A DNA stretch of 64,000 nucleotides from Pleurotus djamor (taxonomy: Eukaryota; Basidiomycota; Agaricomycetes; Agaricales; Pleurotaceae). How positions within the stretch are numbered: the stretch's first letter is position 1; every line of letters begins with the position of its first letter. The notes under the pieces are model-generated. The model ran no database searches. It saw only the letters and a program-made list of their open reading frames with translations, and had not been told where the DNA came from. Positions 24,079-34,962 of this stretch are shown piece by piece. Where the stretch lies: assembly GCA_029747585.1 (NCBI GenBank), contig JAPEVF010000006.1:184546-248545 (forward strand). The letters are read 5' to 3'. Position numbers and translations under genes: made by a program.

Positions 24079-26895
24079 ATGGGCNATAGGGCTACAAGCT
24101 CACGTATACAGCCTCCCGCGGTCAACTTGAAGGAGCGTATTGCTGCACTCCAGCAACGGACGGCGAGCAACACGTCCAATCCTCGTGCTGTTTCTCCTCC
24201 AGCACCTGGTCCTTCAACCCATGTCCTGAACGATCCACATCAACCACCCAATGGGAAAGGCCTGCGCGACAAGATTGCAAAGTTCGAACAGAAAGGTGGT
24301 GTGCCCATCCCACGAGGAAGCTTTGGACTTGGCGCACCTCCGTTGCCGGATAATGGCCAACCAAAACGACGGGGAGAATTGTATGGGAATAGGATACCCG
24401 CGCCGCTGCGATCTGGGATACTGTCGCCTCAGGTTACTGGTGGTGGAGGTTCNTGGAGGTCGGTTTCTTCGCCTGCGGGCGCGTTAACCCCCCAGATGAC
24501 GGGTGGAAATACTTTGTCNCCCCANGTGACTGGTGGGACNCTCGCCTCTTGGAGGTCGATGACTTCGTCGCCGCCCTCGAGGACGACATCTCCAACTGAC
24601 CCAACTTGGGTNGGTGCGTCGGAAGAAGGCTCGTTCGCCGAGAATGTTACAACGACATCATCTTTCGCAGACTTGGCACTCCCGGACTCTGTCGTCGCTG
24701 TGACTACTCTCGAACTAGCAACTATGCCTGAAGATGAAGANCNCGTCAGAACATCATTAGATATCACACACGACGGCGATGCCGAGGTGGTATCTGAACG
24801 ATCCCCGAGTCCTCCAGTTGTTCAATCAACCCCACCACCATCTATCCCGGCCCTCGAAGAATCTGTTCCCCCATCTGTTTCACCAGACCANCCTGTTACG
24901 GACGAAATAACCCTTCCGTCGGGAGNCTTGGCTCATTCGGAAATTACAGTGCCTGTGGATGAAGCATGTGTTGAAATTACCCCGGTTTCCTCACCGGTCC
25001 CAGACGCAGCGCCCAAAGAGCCAGAGACAAACGAGCCCGAAGATACCTTGCCATCGACGCCACCACTTCCACCCACCATCCAGGTGGAAATCATTCAAGC
25101 GGTACCCGCTCCGAGCCATGGTGAAGATTTGGCACAGCTTTCGCTCGAAGAGACCATTCCAAGCTCCCNAGAGAATGATGNTANTGATNCAAATCCACGG
25201 GATGTCGAGCCTCTGGATGTTAGCATCGAATTCTCTGATTCGGATGTCACTCCGCCGTNTACGACTTCACACATTGAANAGATGGTAAATATAAACGACA
25301 CTACCCCCGTTCTAGTAGCNACCCCGCCTGAAGATGCTTCCCCGTGCACACCCACTCCTACGATTGCATCGTTCCAGACAGTATCGACAAGCCAATCTGN
25401 TATTACGATTGATGTGTCTGCGAACCCTCCCCCATCACCTCGGGCACGTAGCGCCACCTCTGTCTCTGAGNCTCATCTCACTCCTACGAATGTAACTCCC
25501 ATAGTCTCCCACAGGAGCTCTCACTCCGTATCGGTTTCGCATCTGGCTTCCAAGCCTCCGACGCCTGACGCTGCGACTATCGATTTCGTTGAATCGCCTT
25601 CGGCACCCAAGCCAGTGTCATTCTCAGCTATTGTGCACAAGAAGGTGACTGAGCCAGCGGTTCCGCTCCATGTACCCAAAGCCCATATGACGTTGATGCA
25701 GTCCTCGCGGAAAAGGGAGTCTTATGGTATTGACCCTCTCAGCCCGACAGGCGGCGGAGAGCTCTCGAAGCTCGTTGAAGATGCTGCATTGTTAGAATTG
25801 CTACTCTCTGGAGGAGAACTTCCCAGCGAACAGCACGTCGACGTTCCNGAGGTCCAACCCACTGTGGAAGAGATCGCTGAACCTGAGGTCCCAGTGGAGC
25901 CTACTCTTATGGAACCGGAACCGCAACCTGAGCCACCTCGTAGCACATCTCTGTCATCTTTCAAGGCAGTTCTTTCCAGGAGCAAATCCGTTCTTGACAG
26001 AGAGTCGCTAGACCAAACCCATACCAGCAAACAACAGAGGCGAAAGACGGCGCTTCCTTTCGACTCTCATTTATCTGTGATGGGCACTCAACTCGAACAG
26101 GATATCCCGCCTACCCCACCTCCCAAGTCACCTGGTCGGCATTATGGGGCGATGGGAGCGCCGTCTGCCGGAGAGTCGAATGTACGACGGCGACCTTCAG
26201 CAGTAATGCCNGGTGCGTATCCTCGAGATAGTGTGTCACTTTCATCCGAAGACTCGGTCGCTGTTGTTACACCACCAGACAACTCCGTCACCTTCNCGGG
26301 GACCTTTGACAATGGCTCTGTCCGTAGCTTTGGGAACGCTGCGAACACTTTATCGGTGACTGAATTTGGGTCTGCGGGTAGTGGTGTATCCCGAGCTGGA
26401 ACCGTCGGACCAGCCTGGCCCTCCGCTTCTCCGAAGAAGTCCAAGAGTTTCAGCCGAGCAGCTTCCTTCGCTGGCAAGATGTTCCAAAGAGCGAGGACCA
26501 AATCAAGTGGAAGTACTCTTAGTGTAGACGACGTTGCGCGTAAGTTACGCATCCTATGCCTTGTGGAATGTTTTGACTGAATTTCTTTCTTTCTAGGACG
26601 GATAGCCGCTGAAGCCGCCGAAGAGCCACTTCCTCAACCTCGCAAATCTCTCGCACCTTCAATATCTTCCCGAGGTCTACAACCTCCTTCGCCAACCTAT
26701 CCCACGTCGCCTGATCGACCTGAATCTTGGATATCAGTCTCATCGACGACCTCTTCAGCTCGAACCATAGATCTTTTCGACGCCTTTCCTTCTGTTCCTC
26801 AAATACCTGGATACCATGGATCGCCCGTTGACCCTTCACATGTGAACGTCCCATTCCCTAGCTCGCATGGTGGTCAACATCGACCCAGCTTTTGA
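24079..26895 (+). CDS. Large Ser/Pro-rich protein of unknown function
   Basis: I do not recognise a family. The chosen start at 24079 (MGxRATSSRIQPPAVNLKER) is the first in-frame ATG after an N-interrupted leader; an upstream exon is possible. Near the N-terminus are two helical charged motifs, VNLKERIAALQQR and LRDKIAKFEQKGGVPIPRGS. Next comes an imperfect duplicated segment, SPQVTGGG...WRSVSSP and VTGG...WRSMTSSP. The middle is acidic and rich in Pro, Ser and Thr. Near the C-terminus are SFKAVLSRSKSVLDRESL, a PPTPPPKSPGRHYGAMGAPS run and SKSFSRAASFAGKMFQRART. An intron (donor GTAAGT, about 26539-26596) leads to a last exon ending PFPSSHGGQHRPSF. The makeup suggests a disordered scaffold or cytoskeleton- or polarity-linked protein, but that is a guess. 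Confidence 0.75.
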
Positions 26896-27272
26896 TTCCC
26901 GACTCGCACTGGATTATCATTCTCATGCACTGTGTTGTCTCATATATTCATATCGTCAACCCCTCCTTCTACTTGGCATGCTACTTCNTAAATCCACTCT
27001 TTTCACCCTGCTATCGCCTACCGCTTATCTTGACCAAGCCCTCGTCTAATTTTTGTTACATCTACATATATCTATATCTTCGTTAACTCACACAACCTAT
27101 CTACCTTATTACAACCTGGAGAATTCACTTGATGATGAAAATCGAGCCCTTTGAACGTTGATTTGGAGGAACTAGTTGTGTTGGGANNGNNNCNNNNNTA
27201 AACGAAGAATACAAAACGAGTAATGAGGTACAAAGATTGGTAGTATGNCAGAGTGTAGATAATGAAGCAGTC
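26896..27272. other. Convergent 3' intergenic region
   Basis: This 377-bp A/T- and C/T-rich stretch lies between two convergent stop codons. It probably holds the 3' untranslated regions of the Ser/Pro-rich gene and of CENP-C. An N cluster at 27187-27199 leaves it incomplete. Confidence 0.6.
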
Positions 27273-29261
27273 TCATATGCGTGTTGAAGCAGCCCTTTTA
27301 AGAGCGTTTTGCTGCGATGCCTTGCGGGGCACGGTAGCACCAGCACTTGATGACCGAATAGCTGAGACGGTAGTTTGACCATTGGCTATCGGTAAATCTT
27401 GCAATGGAGGTNCATCTTCCGGTGCCATCTTCCGCGCCTGGGTAAAGAATAANCGAACCGTGCGCTGGCAGATGTTCTCAATATAGTAGGTATTCCCTAG
27501 ACGGAGGTCAANAGTATTCTATGGTCAAGGGATGGCGATATTACCACGAGGGACCATGAACATGGCGCCAGATGCAAGAATGAGACTGGAGTTGTGTATC
27601 CTGAGGTTGATTGCCCCTTCAATCACAAAGAATACCTTGAAGCGCACGATTAGGGGACAGAAAGGATGGAGATAAAGTCAAAACGTACATAGGTATTGTC
27701 CTTCGTGGGTTTACTGGGCTTACGACATCCGGGAGGCACCAGTAACTCGCCTGCGGCGATGAATTCATCATCTCCAAAGACTTTCTCGAACATCCAGTCT
27801 GCATTCGCCGCTGTGTGTGGGTTGAGCATTTTCTGGGTGTACGCGATACCTGGTAATTAATTTGATAAGATAAGCATGAAGTTTGGAAGACGTGGCCTGG
27901 AAACGCACGTCGTTCAACTTCCTCCCCGCTAGTGAAGTCGATCACGGTAGTATGAGATGGGGTCTTGTCGTCCCATCCATCCTCAGGATTAACAACGGGC
28001 TCCGGCGTGTCAACTTTGCTTTTGCTCCGAGCTCGGGCAGCTCTACCCCGCTTCTTAGTAAGAGGGAGTGGCACCTCCTTAGGTATTGTGATAACTTCCT
28101 TGATGTGTGGCACGAGTATAGGTCCTGAAGATGCATCCCCTCTACCGTAGACGACGCGTTCTTGACGCCACCATTCCAGAGGACGGAACTTATACCGTTT
28201 GCTCCGACGAACACCAGCAGGAGGGGTAGCTAGAGAACGTCAAGATATGTAGAATCGAACTCGGGAATTATTGAACATACATGATCTCCTGGGCTCTTTG
28301 GCAGGCCTCTTTCCAGGCGGCCTGCCGCGTTTGGCCACAGGTTTCACAACCTGAGGTTCGGGCTCTGGCTCATCCTCATTCATGTCCTCCGGCTCGCCCA
28401 AGCCCCGAGATATATCTTCTTCCATCTCGTTATCCACCTCCATGTCCTCTTCTGTCGCTCGACCTTTTCCCTTTCCATTTAATCGTGGGGGAGACGGAGA
28501 GTCAGGATCAGGAGGGTCCGGAGGTGCGTCATGATCGTCGTCGTCTTGGTCGATCGCAGCGAAAGAGGACCGCCTACTAAGCTTCTGTGTATCTATAGCC
28601 TGAGGAAGTTCATCGCTATCGTCATTATGTACCGTCCCCACATCATCCGGGTCGAAAGGAGGTCCGTCATTAAAGTCGATATTGTCGTCGTCGTCATCAT
28701 CATCATCGTCTCCCGGTGCATATGCCTTTGAGAGATTCGAGGGACCCGCGGATGTACTCGCTATAGAGAACCGGTTGCTGAGTGGTCCTGGCGAGGGTAT
28801 TTGGTCATAATCTATAAGCGAGGGCCGGCCAACTGGTCGTGAAGATGAACCGACGCGGTTGGCACTAAGAGGCTGCTGACGAGTGTTCTTGAGGTACGCT
28901 AGTGGTGTGTTGTTATCTAGCTCACCAGTCAAGTCATCAGTATTGATCACGTCCATAGAGACCGCGCTGACTCACTGTCATCAAGTTCCATGGACATCTC
29001 ACCGTCCTCATCGTCATCTATAGAAGGGAGTTGGACTTTCTGCTTCTTGGCTTTCGGTCTCGGAGGCGTTCGTGCGTCAGCTTGACGCATAACCTCCTCG
29101 AACGGCTCGAATCCATCGGACTTCCGTTCTACGTGACGGACAGCAATTCCAGTTTTCTTGCCAACTTCCGGATTGTCTCCACGATATGGTATATAGCCCT
29201 TCTGCTGAGATGCACGTCGCGTGCTAATGCCTATGCTGCTCTTCCGCGTTGATGTGGGCAT
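27273..29261 (-). CDS. MIF2: Centromere protein C (CENP-C/Mif2)
   Basis: CENP-C binds the CENP-A nucleosome and links it to the outer kinetochore. The start at 29261 is MPTSTRKSSIGISTRRASQQ, followed by PYRGDNPEVGKKTGIAVRHV. A long acidic, disordered region follows, with an Asp run encoded by a GAT/GAC repeat near 28690-28715. Near 28335-28265 lies a basic AT-hook-like KRGRPPGKRPAKEPRRS. The CENP-C motif is at about 28225-28140: GVRRSKRYKFRPLEWWRQER then VVYGRGD. The C-terminal cupin dimerisation fold is at about 27800-27420, with FGDDEFIAAGELLVPPGCRK, LILASGAMFMVPRGN and NTYYIENICQRTVRLFFTQA. The protein ends KRAASTRI. Domain order is typical of Mif2. It shares a 148-bp divergent promoter with SLM3. 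Confidence 0.92.
28688..28716. repeat. GTC/ATC trinucleotide repeat coding poly-Asp
   Basis: A short run of CGT/CAT-type triplets on the plus strand encodes a stretch of consecutive Asp residues in CENP-C on the minus strand. It is an in-frame microsatellite likely to vary in length between strains. Confidence 0.8.
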
Positions 29262-29409
29262 TGTGGAGGGTAACGCCGTCGGCGTCGAGAGCGATGGTGG
29301 GGAAACTTGGTGAGTGCCGCGTGAGGAGTGGTGGCCTGGGAAATAAACGACAATACAATAAATCACGCGTTTTCCTCGTGAGCCACGCGATTAAGCGCCC
29401 GCAACTTTT
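29262..29409. promoter_or_regulatory. Divergent CENP-C/SLM3 promoter
   Basis: The start codons of CENP-C (29261, minus) and SLM3 (29410, plus) are head-to-head with 148 bp between. A shared bidirectional promoter is inferred from layout. Confidence 0.55.
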
Positions 29410-31069
29410 ATGCTACGCGTACTGGCCAACGCACCCCTCCGAAACAGGTCGACACACACTCTATGTCGCTCGCAAAGCCTCAGGCCTTTGAAGGGAGATC
29501 ATGGTGAGCTAGCTCGCGCCTTCGCGTCACTCTCTACTCCTAACTAACATCTTGTCAGTCGTCGTGGGCATGTCTGGAGGTGTTGATTCCTCCGTTACTG
29601 CAAAATTATTGGCAGATCAAGTAGACTGCGAGTCACTCGATCGTGGAGACAAGTATCTTACCTTTGCATCTAGGACTTCAATCTATCTGCGGTCTATATG
29701 AGAAATTGGGACACTCGCGATGAATCAGGCACCGACAAGGGTTGTGAGTGGGAGAAAGATTGGCAAGACGTGCAACAAGTGTGTAGATCATTGGGCATAC
29801 CGTGTCAAATGGTTAGTATTCTGCCTAGCAATGAATTCTGCTCGCAAACTCTGTTGAAGCACAGATTGACTTGAGTCGTGAATACTGGACGCGCGTATTT
29901 GAGCCTTCACTGAGGCTGTGGGAAGCGGGTGTCACTCCGAACCCGGACGTCTGGTGTAATAAGTGAGTATCGATATCACTTGCCCATGCTCCACGCCATC
30001 CGGCATTTACACCGACCTTTAGGGAGATCAAATTTGGTGCACTTTTGGACCGACTTCCTCAGGCGTCCTCGATACCTAAAAATTCATGGTTTGCAACTGG
30101 TTCGCTCTTTCTCTACTCCATTCTCTCCCTTTCGCCTGAATGATTCTTAGGTCATTATGCGCGAAAGTCATATGTAGAAGATCATTCAACACCCTCACAC
30201 TTTCGCCCTCAGTTGTTACGTTCAGTTGATGCGGTCAAAGACCAGTCCTACTACCTTTCCTCCATTTCTGAAGAAAGTCTCCGCCGAACTTTGTTTCCCA
30301 TCGGACACTTGACGAAGGACCAAATCCGCTCGATTGCACGAAAGCATAACCTTGTAACCGCCGAGCGGCCTGAAAGTATGGGTCTATGCTTCGTTGGTGA
30401 GCGAGGCCGATTCAAGGATTTCTTGGGTATGTCACATCACATATTCCGGCAGCAAAATAACCCTAACATAATTTAGCTCAGTACATTCCTCCCAACCCCG
30501 GTCCGATCATCAATGCAACGACGGGGAAACAACTCGGACAGCACACCGGTCTTTGGAATTACACTATCGGCGAAAATGCTCGAATCCCTGGCATGGCTAC
30601 TAGAATGTTTGTCTCTAAGAAAGATATTCCTAGCAATTGTGTATACGTTGTGCCCGGAACGTAGGTGTATCAATTCCCGTTGATGAATCCTGTTGACAAT
30701 ATCATGCACAGGGACCATGCTAATTTATGGTCGACCTCTGTACACGCGACTGGATGGAACTGGATTTGGGCGAATTCACCTCCTGTGGGCATCAGTTCAC
30801 CTGGTGGATTTCGAGGCACAGCCAAATTCAGACACAGAATGATCAGTACGCCGTGCGTAGCTCAACAGTAAGTGGTCGTCCCCCCTCTCTCAGCATGTCA
30901 CTTATCAAACTGGTTCAGGCTAGACAACGGAGACCTCTTGTTTAGATTTGAAGAAAGACAAAAAGCAGTCGCGCCTGGGCAAGTCATTACCCTGTATGAT
31001 GGCGATTGGTGCTTGGGGTGCGGTACGATTGTCGATGGAGACCCTCCTGGAGTAGATATTAATGTCTAG
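29410..31069 (+). CDS. SLM3: Mitochondrial tRNA-specific 2-thiouridylase (MnmA/Mtu1/Slm3)
   Basis: Adds sulfur to the wobble uridine of mitochondrial tRNAs for Lys, Glu and Gln. The start at 29410 gives MLRVLANAPLRNRSTHTLCR, Arg-rich and free of acidic residues, a good mitochondrial presequence. The start at 29474 would put the catalytic domain out of frame, which decides the choice. After the first intron comes the PP-loop, VVVGMSGGVDSSVTAKLLAD. Then AVYMRNWDTRDESG, the first catalytic Cys in TPNPDVWCNKEIKFGALLD, SYYLSSI and the second catalytic Cys in ESMGLCFVGERGRFKDFL. The C-terminal domain has TGKQLGQHTGLWNYTIGENA and a final GDWCLGCGTIVDGDPPGVD. About seven short introns interrupt it. 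Confidence 0.95.
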
Positions 31070-31116
31070 CAATACATACATGGTACAATTAATCTAATGA
31101 TAGATGATATAAATGA

Positions 31117-32835
31117 CTAGTGCGACCCGGACCTATAACCTTGAACTACCTCCCCTTCAAGACCTCCCTTCTGAAGCGACTTCAAGTAGAAGATGTCCCG
31201 GTCGTGATTTGATGTAGGGAATGCGACCTCCACGTGCTTCAGCTGGCGAGTCTCAAAGTATCGCGACAAAAGTCCGTGTCTTCGCGAAGCCACCATGGCT
31301 GCAAGAAGCCCATCGGCTGCCCTCACACACCCGCTGAGGGTTATGTTCTCCAGCTGCGGGCAGAGAATATTGTGATAGTCGTGTGAAGTCAACGCGTTGA
31401 TCGCAATGTCCGTGATGGTAATTGCCCCCTTTCCCCCTACAACATATATTTCTAACGTGTTCAGCGTGTCGCTGAGGTAGAGGAGACACTCAAGGAGTTC
31501 GACATCGGACATTGGTAGGCATCTGATGGAGAAAGAAGTAATGGGCGGCGAAGACCTAGAAAGAAAGGAAACAAACTGCTGTTGCGACCATGTCGGCAAT
31601 GATCTGTCCGCAGTCCATCGAGCACTGACACCCAAAGTCTCGAGCTGGGGCAGAAATAGATGGTCGAAGAAATCCCCTAAAGGCTCCTGACTGGAGACAT
31701 AGAGGGATTGAAGTGGATGGGCGAAGAGCGGCAGGTCGTCCAGGTTACTAGATCCAGCGTACTCCATGTGGAAGCGGCAATCGCGCAAATGGCGACCCAC
31801 TGCCAGCAGTTCTAGACAATCCCTCGGCGATAAGGCAGCCTCTATGTCAAGATGGGTCAATTGTGACGGCATCGTAAGTCTTGGGATGTCTGATATTCCG
31901 CGACACGTCAACTGTTTCAAATGACAAGCTGACGCCAGAAAGTCAGAGAAAATAGAGTGTTGTTCTGGATGAGCGACTTGCTGCCGCAGGGAAATTTCAA
32001 CTGAATGAAGGATGGGGAGGCCCCAAGAGGGAATGCGTGCCAGCATGTCGATCAGCTGTCGTGTGCGCGTGTAGTTGAAGCACACGCTACTCCAGCGAGC
32101 AGAATGTGAGAGAATTATGTCTGAAACGAGAGTGATGGATCCAAAATTTCCCGGCGTATCGCCCAGTGTGTGGTCGTAAATGACAGTCAAATCAAGTGCG
32201 CAGAGCGCGGAGCGGTTGAGCCAAGCTTTGAGAAGTGGCATTCTTGGAACGCAAGTATGTGTTCCTGCAATGATGGTCAAGGTCGACCAAAGTCGAGGGG
32301 TTGAATGGGAAATTGTGCGCCAACGTCGAGATACTTGTCCTAGGAGAAGAACCCCATGCCTAGGATTCGGTCTAGAACCGCTGAGGTCGACGTAGGTCGT
32401 AAATATGAGTTGAAGGAGATGGTCAGGGAGGGTAGAAATTAACGACGGTCGAGGAGATGGCTGTATCCATTTTAACGTCGATGGAGATTTTGACTTCAAC
32501 CCAAACACAGGAAGAGGGGATCGATGAAAGTGGGTCACAGTCAACCCACGTCTCCCCGCGTCCCAATCTTGTTCATGGTCTTCCTCCGCAAGCGCAATAC
32601 CGACATTGATGGGATTTATAAATTGTTCCTGTGGGATCGCAAAACCTACTTCATCGAAGTAGCCTTCGGCTTGGATATTGGTATGCTCTGGTAGAGGGGG
32701 CGTCGGCGTGAGGCCAGAAATTGTCGGGGACGTGCTGTCGTCCGAGGAAGAATAAACATCTGCTGGACCAAAGATGGTCTCATTGTCCAAGTTTTCCTTC
32801 AGGTTCTGTCTTGAGAATAATCTGGATGGAGCCAT
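31117..32835 (-). CDS. F-box protein
   Basis: A substrate receptor of an SCF-type ubiquitin ligase is likely. It is one uninterrupted 572-codon exon from the ATG at 32835. The F-box lies at about residues 120-165, with STLPDHLLQLIFTTYVDL, GVLLLGQVSRRWRTISHSTP and RLWSTLTI. The C-terminal two-thirds is Leu-rich with repeated short strand-helix units such as LTHLDIEAALSPRDCLELLA and LENITLSGCVRAADGLLAAM, resembling degenerate leucine-rich repeats. Such F-box families are greatly expanded in Agaricomycetes. An alternative first exon is credible: ATG at 32905 (MAFKKLRR), a 61-nt intron with donor GTGAGT at 32882-32822, then in-frame entry just after the ATG used here. Its substrate is unknown. 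It ends 47 bp after the convergent SLM3 stop. Confidence 0.85.
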   Translation of the reverse strand: MAPSRLFSRQNLKENLDNETIFGPADVYSSSDDSTSPTISGLTPTPPLPEHTNIQAEGYFDEVGFAIPQEQFINPINVGIALAEEDHEQDWDAGRRGLTVTHFHRSPLPVFGLKSKSPSTLKWIQPSPRPSLISTLPDHLLQLIFTTYVDLSGSRPNPRHGVLLLGQVSRRWRTISHSTPRLWSTLTIIAGTHTCVPRMPLLKAWLNRSALCALDLTVIYDHTLGDTPGNFGSITLVSDIILSHSARWSSVCFNYTRTRQLIDMLARIPSWGLPILHSVEISLRQQVAHPEQHSIFSDFLASACHLKQLTCRGISDIPRLTMPSQLTHLDIEAALSPRDCLELLAVGRHLRDCRFHMEYAGSSNLDDLPLFAHPLQSLYVSSQEPLGDFFDHLFLPQLETLGVSARWTADRSLPTWSQQQFVSFLSRSSPPITSFSIRCLPMSDVELLECLLYLSDTLNTLEIYVVGGKGAITITDIAINALTSHDYHNILCPQLENITLSGCVRAADGLLAAMVASRRHGLLSRYFETRQLKHVEVAFPTSNHDRDIFYLKSLQKGGLEGEVVQGYRSGSH

Positions 32836-33173
32836 GTGAGTTTCCGTCCGGTAAAGGTCCGACCGCAGAAGCTCTAACTCACCGTCTCAGCTTTTTGAAA
32901 GCCATTGATGGCTGAGTACTGGGTTGCTGGGATGGGGGAGGAAAGATGGGGGAATGGGATCCATCAGGATATCCGTGGTTTATGAAGCCAGTGGGTCTCG
33001 CCTGAAATAAATATACGCTGATGGACGCATCAGTGTCAGAAGTGATTGTGATCGGAGACACCCCTGGCCGCCGTTACATGCAAGAATAGAAGTTGTTTGG
33101 CCGGACCCCTTGGAGCAAACAAGCCAGTAAATTTCTGCACGAATATAGGGCCTTGAAGACTCCAGCCACCGAC

Positions 33174-34739
33174 ATGTCCTCTCCAGAACCAGAGCCAGAA
33201 GGCGAAGCGTCACCTCCACAAACATTCAAGTCGCTCGGCGTGATAGAGCAGCTTCTCCAGGCCCTCGAGCGTCTCAAGTTCACCTCACCAACTGACATCC
33301 AGTCAGCTGTTCTTCCTCATGCACTACAAGGACGAGACATAATCGGTGTCGCTTCAACAGGTTCAGGGAAAACAGCAGCTTTTGCTCTTCCCATCCTGCA
33401 GAAACTATGGGAGAATCCTTCTGGCATCTTTGCATGCATCCTCGCTCCGACCCGTGAACTCGCATTCCAGATATCCCAGCAATTCGAAGCGTTGGGCTCG
33501 GATATGGGTGTTCGCTGTGCAGTTATCATAGGAGGAGTGGATGAAATAGCTCAGAAGATTGCTCTCGCTCAAAAGCCACATATAATTGTAGCAACACCGG
33601 GTCGATTACTGGATCATCTCGAAAAGACGAAAGGATTCAGTCTAAGAACGATCAAGTTTCTGGTATGCCCACACGTTCTTTGGCGGCTGTCGAGCTTATC
33701 TGAGTGTGTCAAGCCAGGTCTTTGACGAAGCAGATCGTCTCCTTGACATGGATTTCGGACCAGTCATTGACAAAATACTCAAAATCATTCCCAGAGACCG
33801 CACCACATACCTTTTCTCGGCAACAATGACTACGAAAGTTGGAAAACTCCAGAGGGCTAGTTTGTCCAACCCAGTGAAGGTTCAGGTAGCTGGAAAGTAA
33901 GTCCCCGGTCCTCGTCACACTGCGACGCTTTGATTTGACAACCTTCGGCAGATATCAGACCGTTTCAACGCTTCTGCAATATTACCTTTTCATCCCGTTG
34001 AAGGATAAAGATGTCAATCTTGTCAATCTTGTCAACAACATGGCACAGAATTCGATGATGATATTCACAAGGACGGTAAATGATGCTGCTAGGTACGTTT
34101 CACACCTGCGGCCTTCATGCCCAGCTCAATGTGTATCATAGGATTGCCATCATACTCCGCATCCTGGGCTTCTCGGCCATTCCACTTCACGGCCAATTGA
34201 GTCAAAGTCAACGTCTTGGTTCGTTAAGCAAGTTCAAGAGTGGCGGTCGGAACATTCTTGTTGCAACTGATGTTGCCAGTCGGTCAGTTTTCATCATCTT
34301 TCTCTTGATGTCCGTGGCTTAAGCTTTCCGAAGAGGGCTTGATATCCCATCTGTCGACGTCGTGATTAATTTCGATATTCCTACACACTCGAAAGACTAC
34401 ATCCATCGCGTTGGTCGTACAGCTCGTGCTGGCCGCTCTGGCAAAGCGATCACGTTGGTCACGCAATACGATGTTGAGCTCATCCAGCGGATTGAGAGTG
34501 TAATTGGCAAAAAGATGGATCTATGGCCGACGGAAAAAGAGGAAGTCGCGCTTCTCAAGGAACGTGTCGATGAAGCTTCGAGGCTAGCCGTGAATGAACT
34601 GAAGGAACAGGCCAACAAGGGTGGACACAAACGCCAACGGGACGCTAAACCAGGGAAGGACGACATGGATCGTGATGACGATGTTGTTGAGGCGGGCATG
34701 CCAACTAAAAGACACAAGAAGTCCAAAGGAGGTCGATGA
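33174..34739 (+). CDS. RRP3: DEAD-box ATP-dependent RNA helicase Rrp3/DDX47
   Basis: Rrp3 is a nucleolar helicase needed for early pre-18S rRNA processing. The start [20 protein letters not shown] at 33174 is the first in-frame ATG. Motifs occur in order: Q motif [10 protein letters not shown], motif I ASTGSGKT, Ia PTRELA, GG and [13 protein letters not shown]. Then [22 protein letters not shown], and [12 protein letters not shown]. Next [40 protein letters not shown] and [36 protein letters not shown], a signature of the Rrp3/DDX47 subfamily, precedes a basic tail ending [10 protein letters not shown]. Four short introns are inferred: 33663-33717, then at about 33899, 34094 and 34282. The first of these falls just before the DEAD codons. 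Confidence 0.95.
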
Positions 34740-34962
34740 GGTATTGGTTAATCTGGCTGGACATCCTAATTTATTATCAACGTCGTTATCATGTACTACT
34801 TTCATTGCTACATCTAAACATCTAAACATTCGAGCGCCTACCTACGTGGTCCACGACCGCTTGTTTATTCCGAGTTACTCAGCTCTGTCTCCTCCGTAAA
34901 CGTCTTGACTGTCCCCTGGATGCTTGACTAAACCCTTGCAAGCGAATTACAAATTAGCGAGG

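Noticed and set aside
29463..29505. ATG near 29463 as the SLM3 start
   Set aside because: Splicing at the GTGAGC donor from that frame would put the PP-loop out of frame. The ATG at 29410 keeps it in frame and gives a mitochondrial presequence.
33093..33173. A longer N-terminus for RRP3
   Set aside because: The upstream open codons begin with TTG and not ATG. The first ATG in frame is at 33174.
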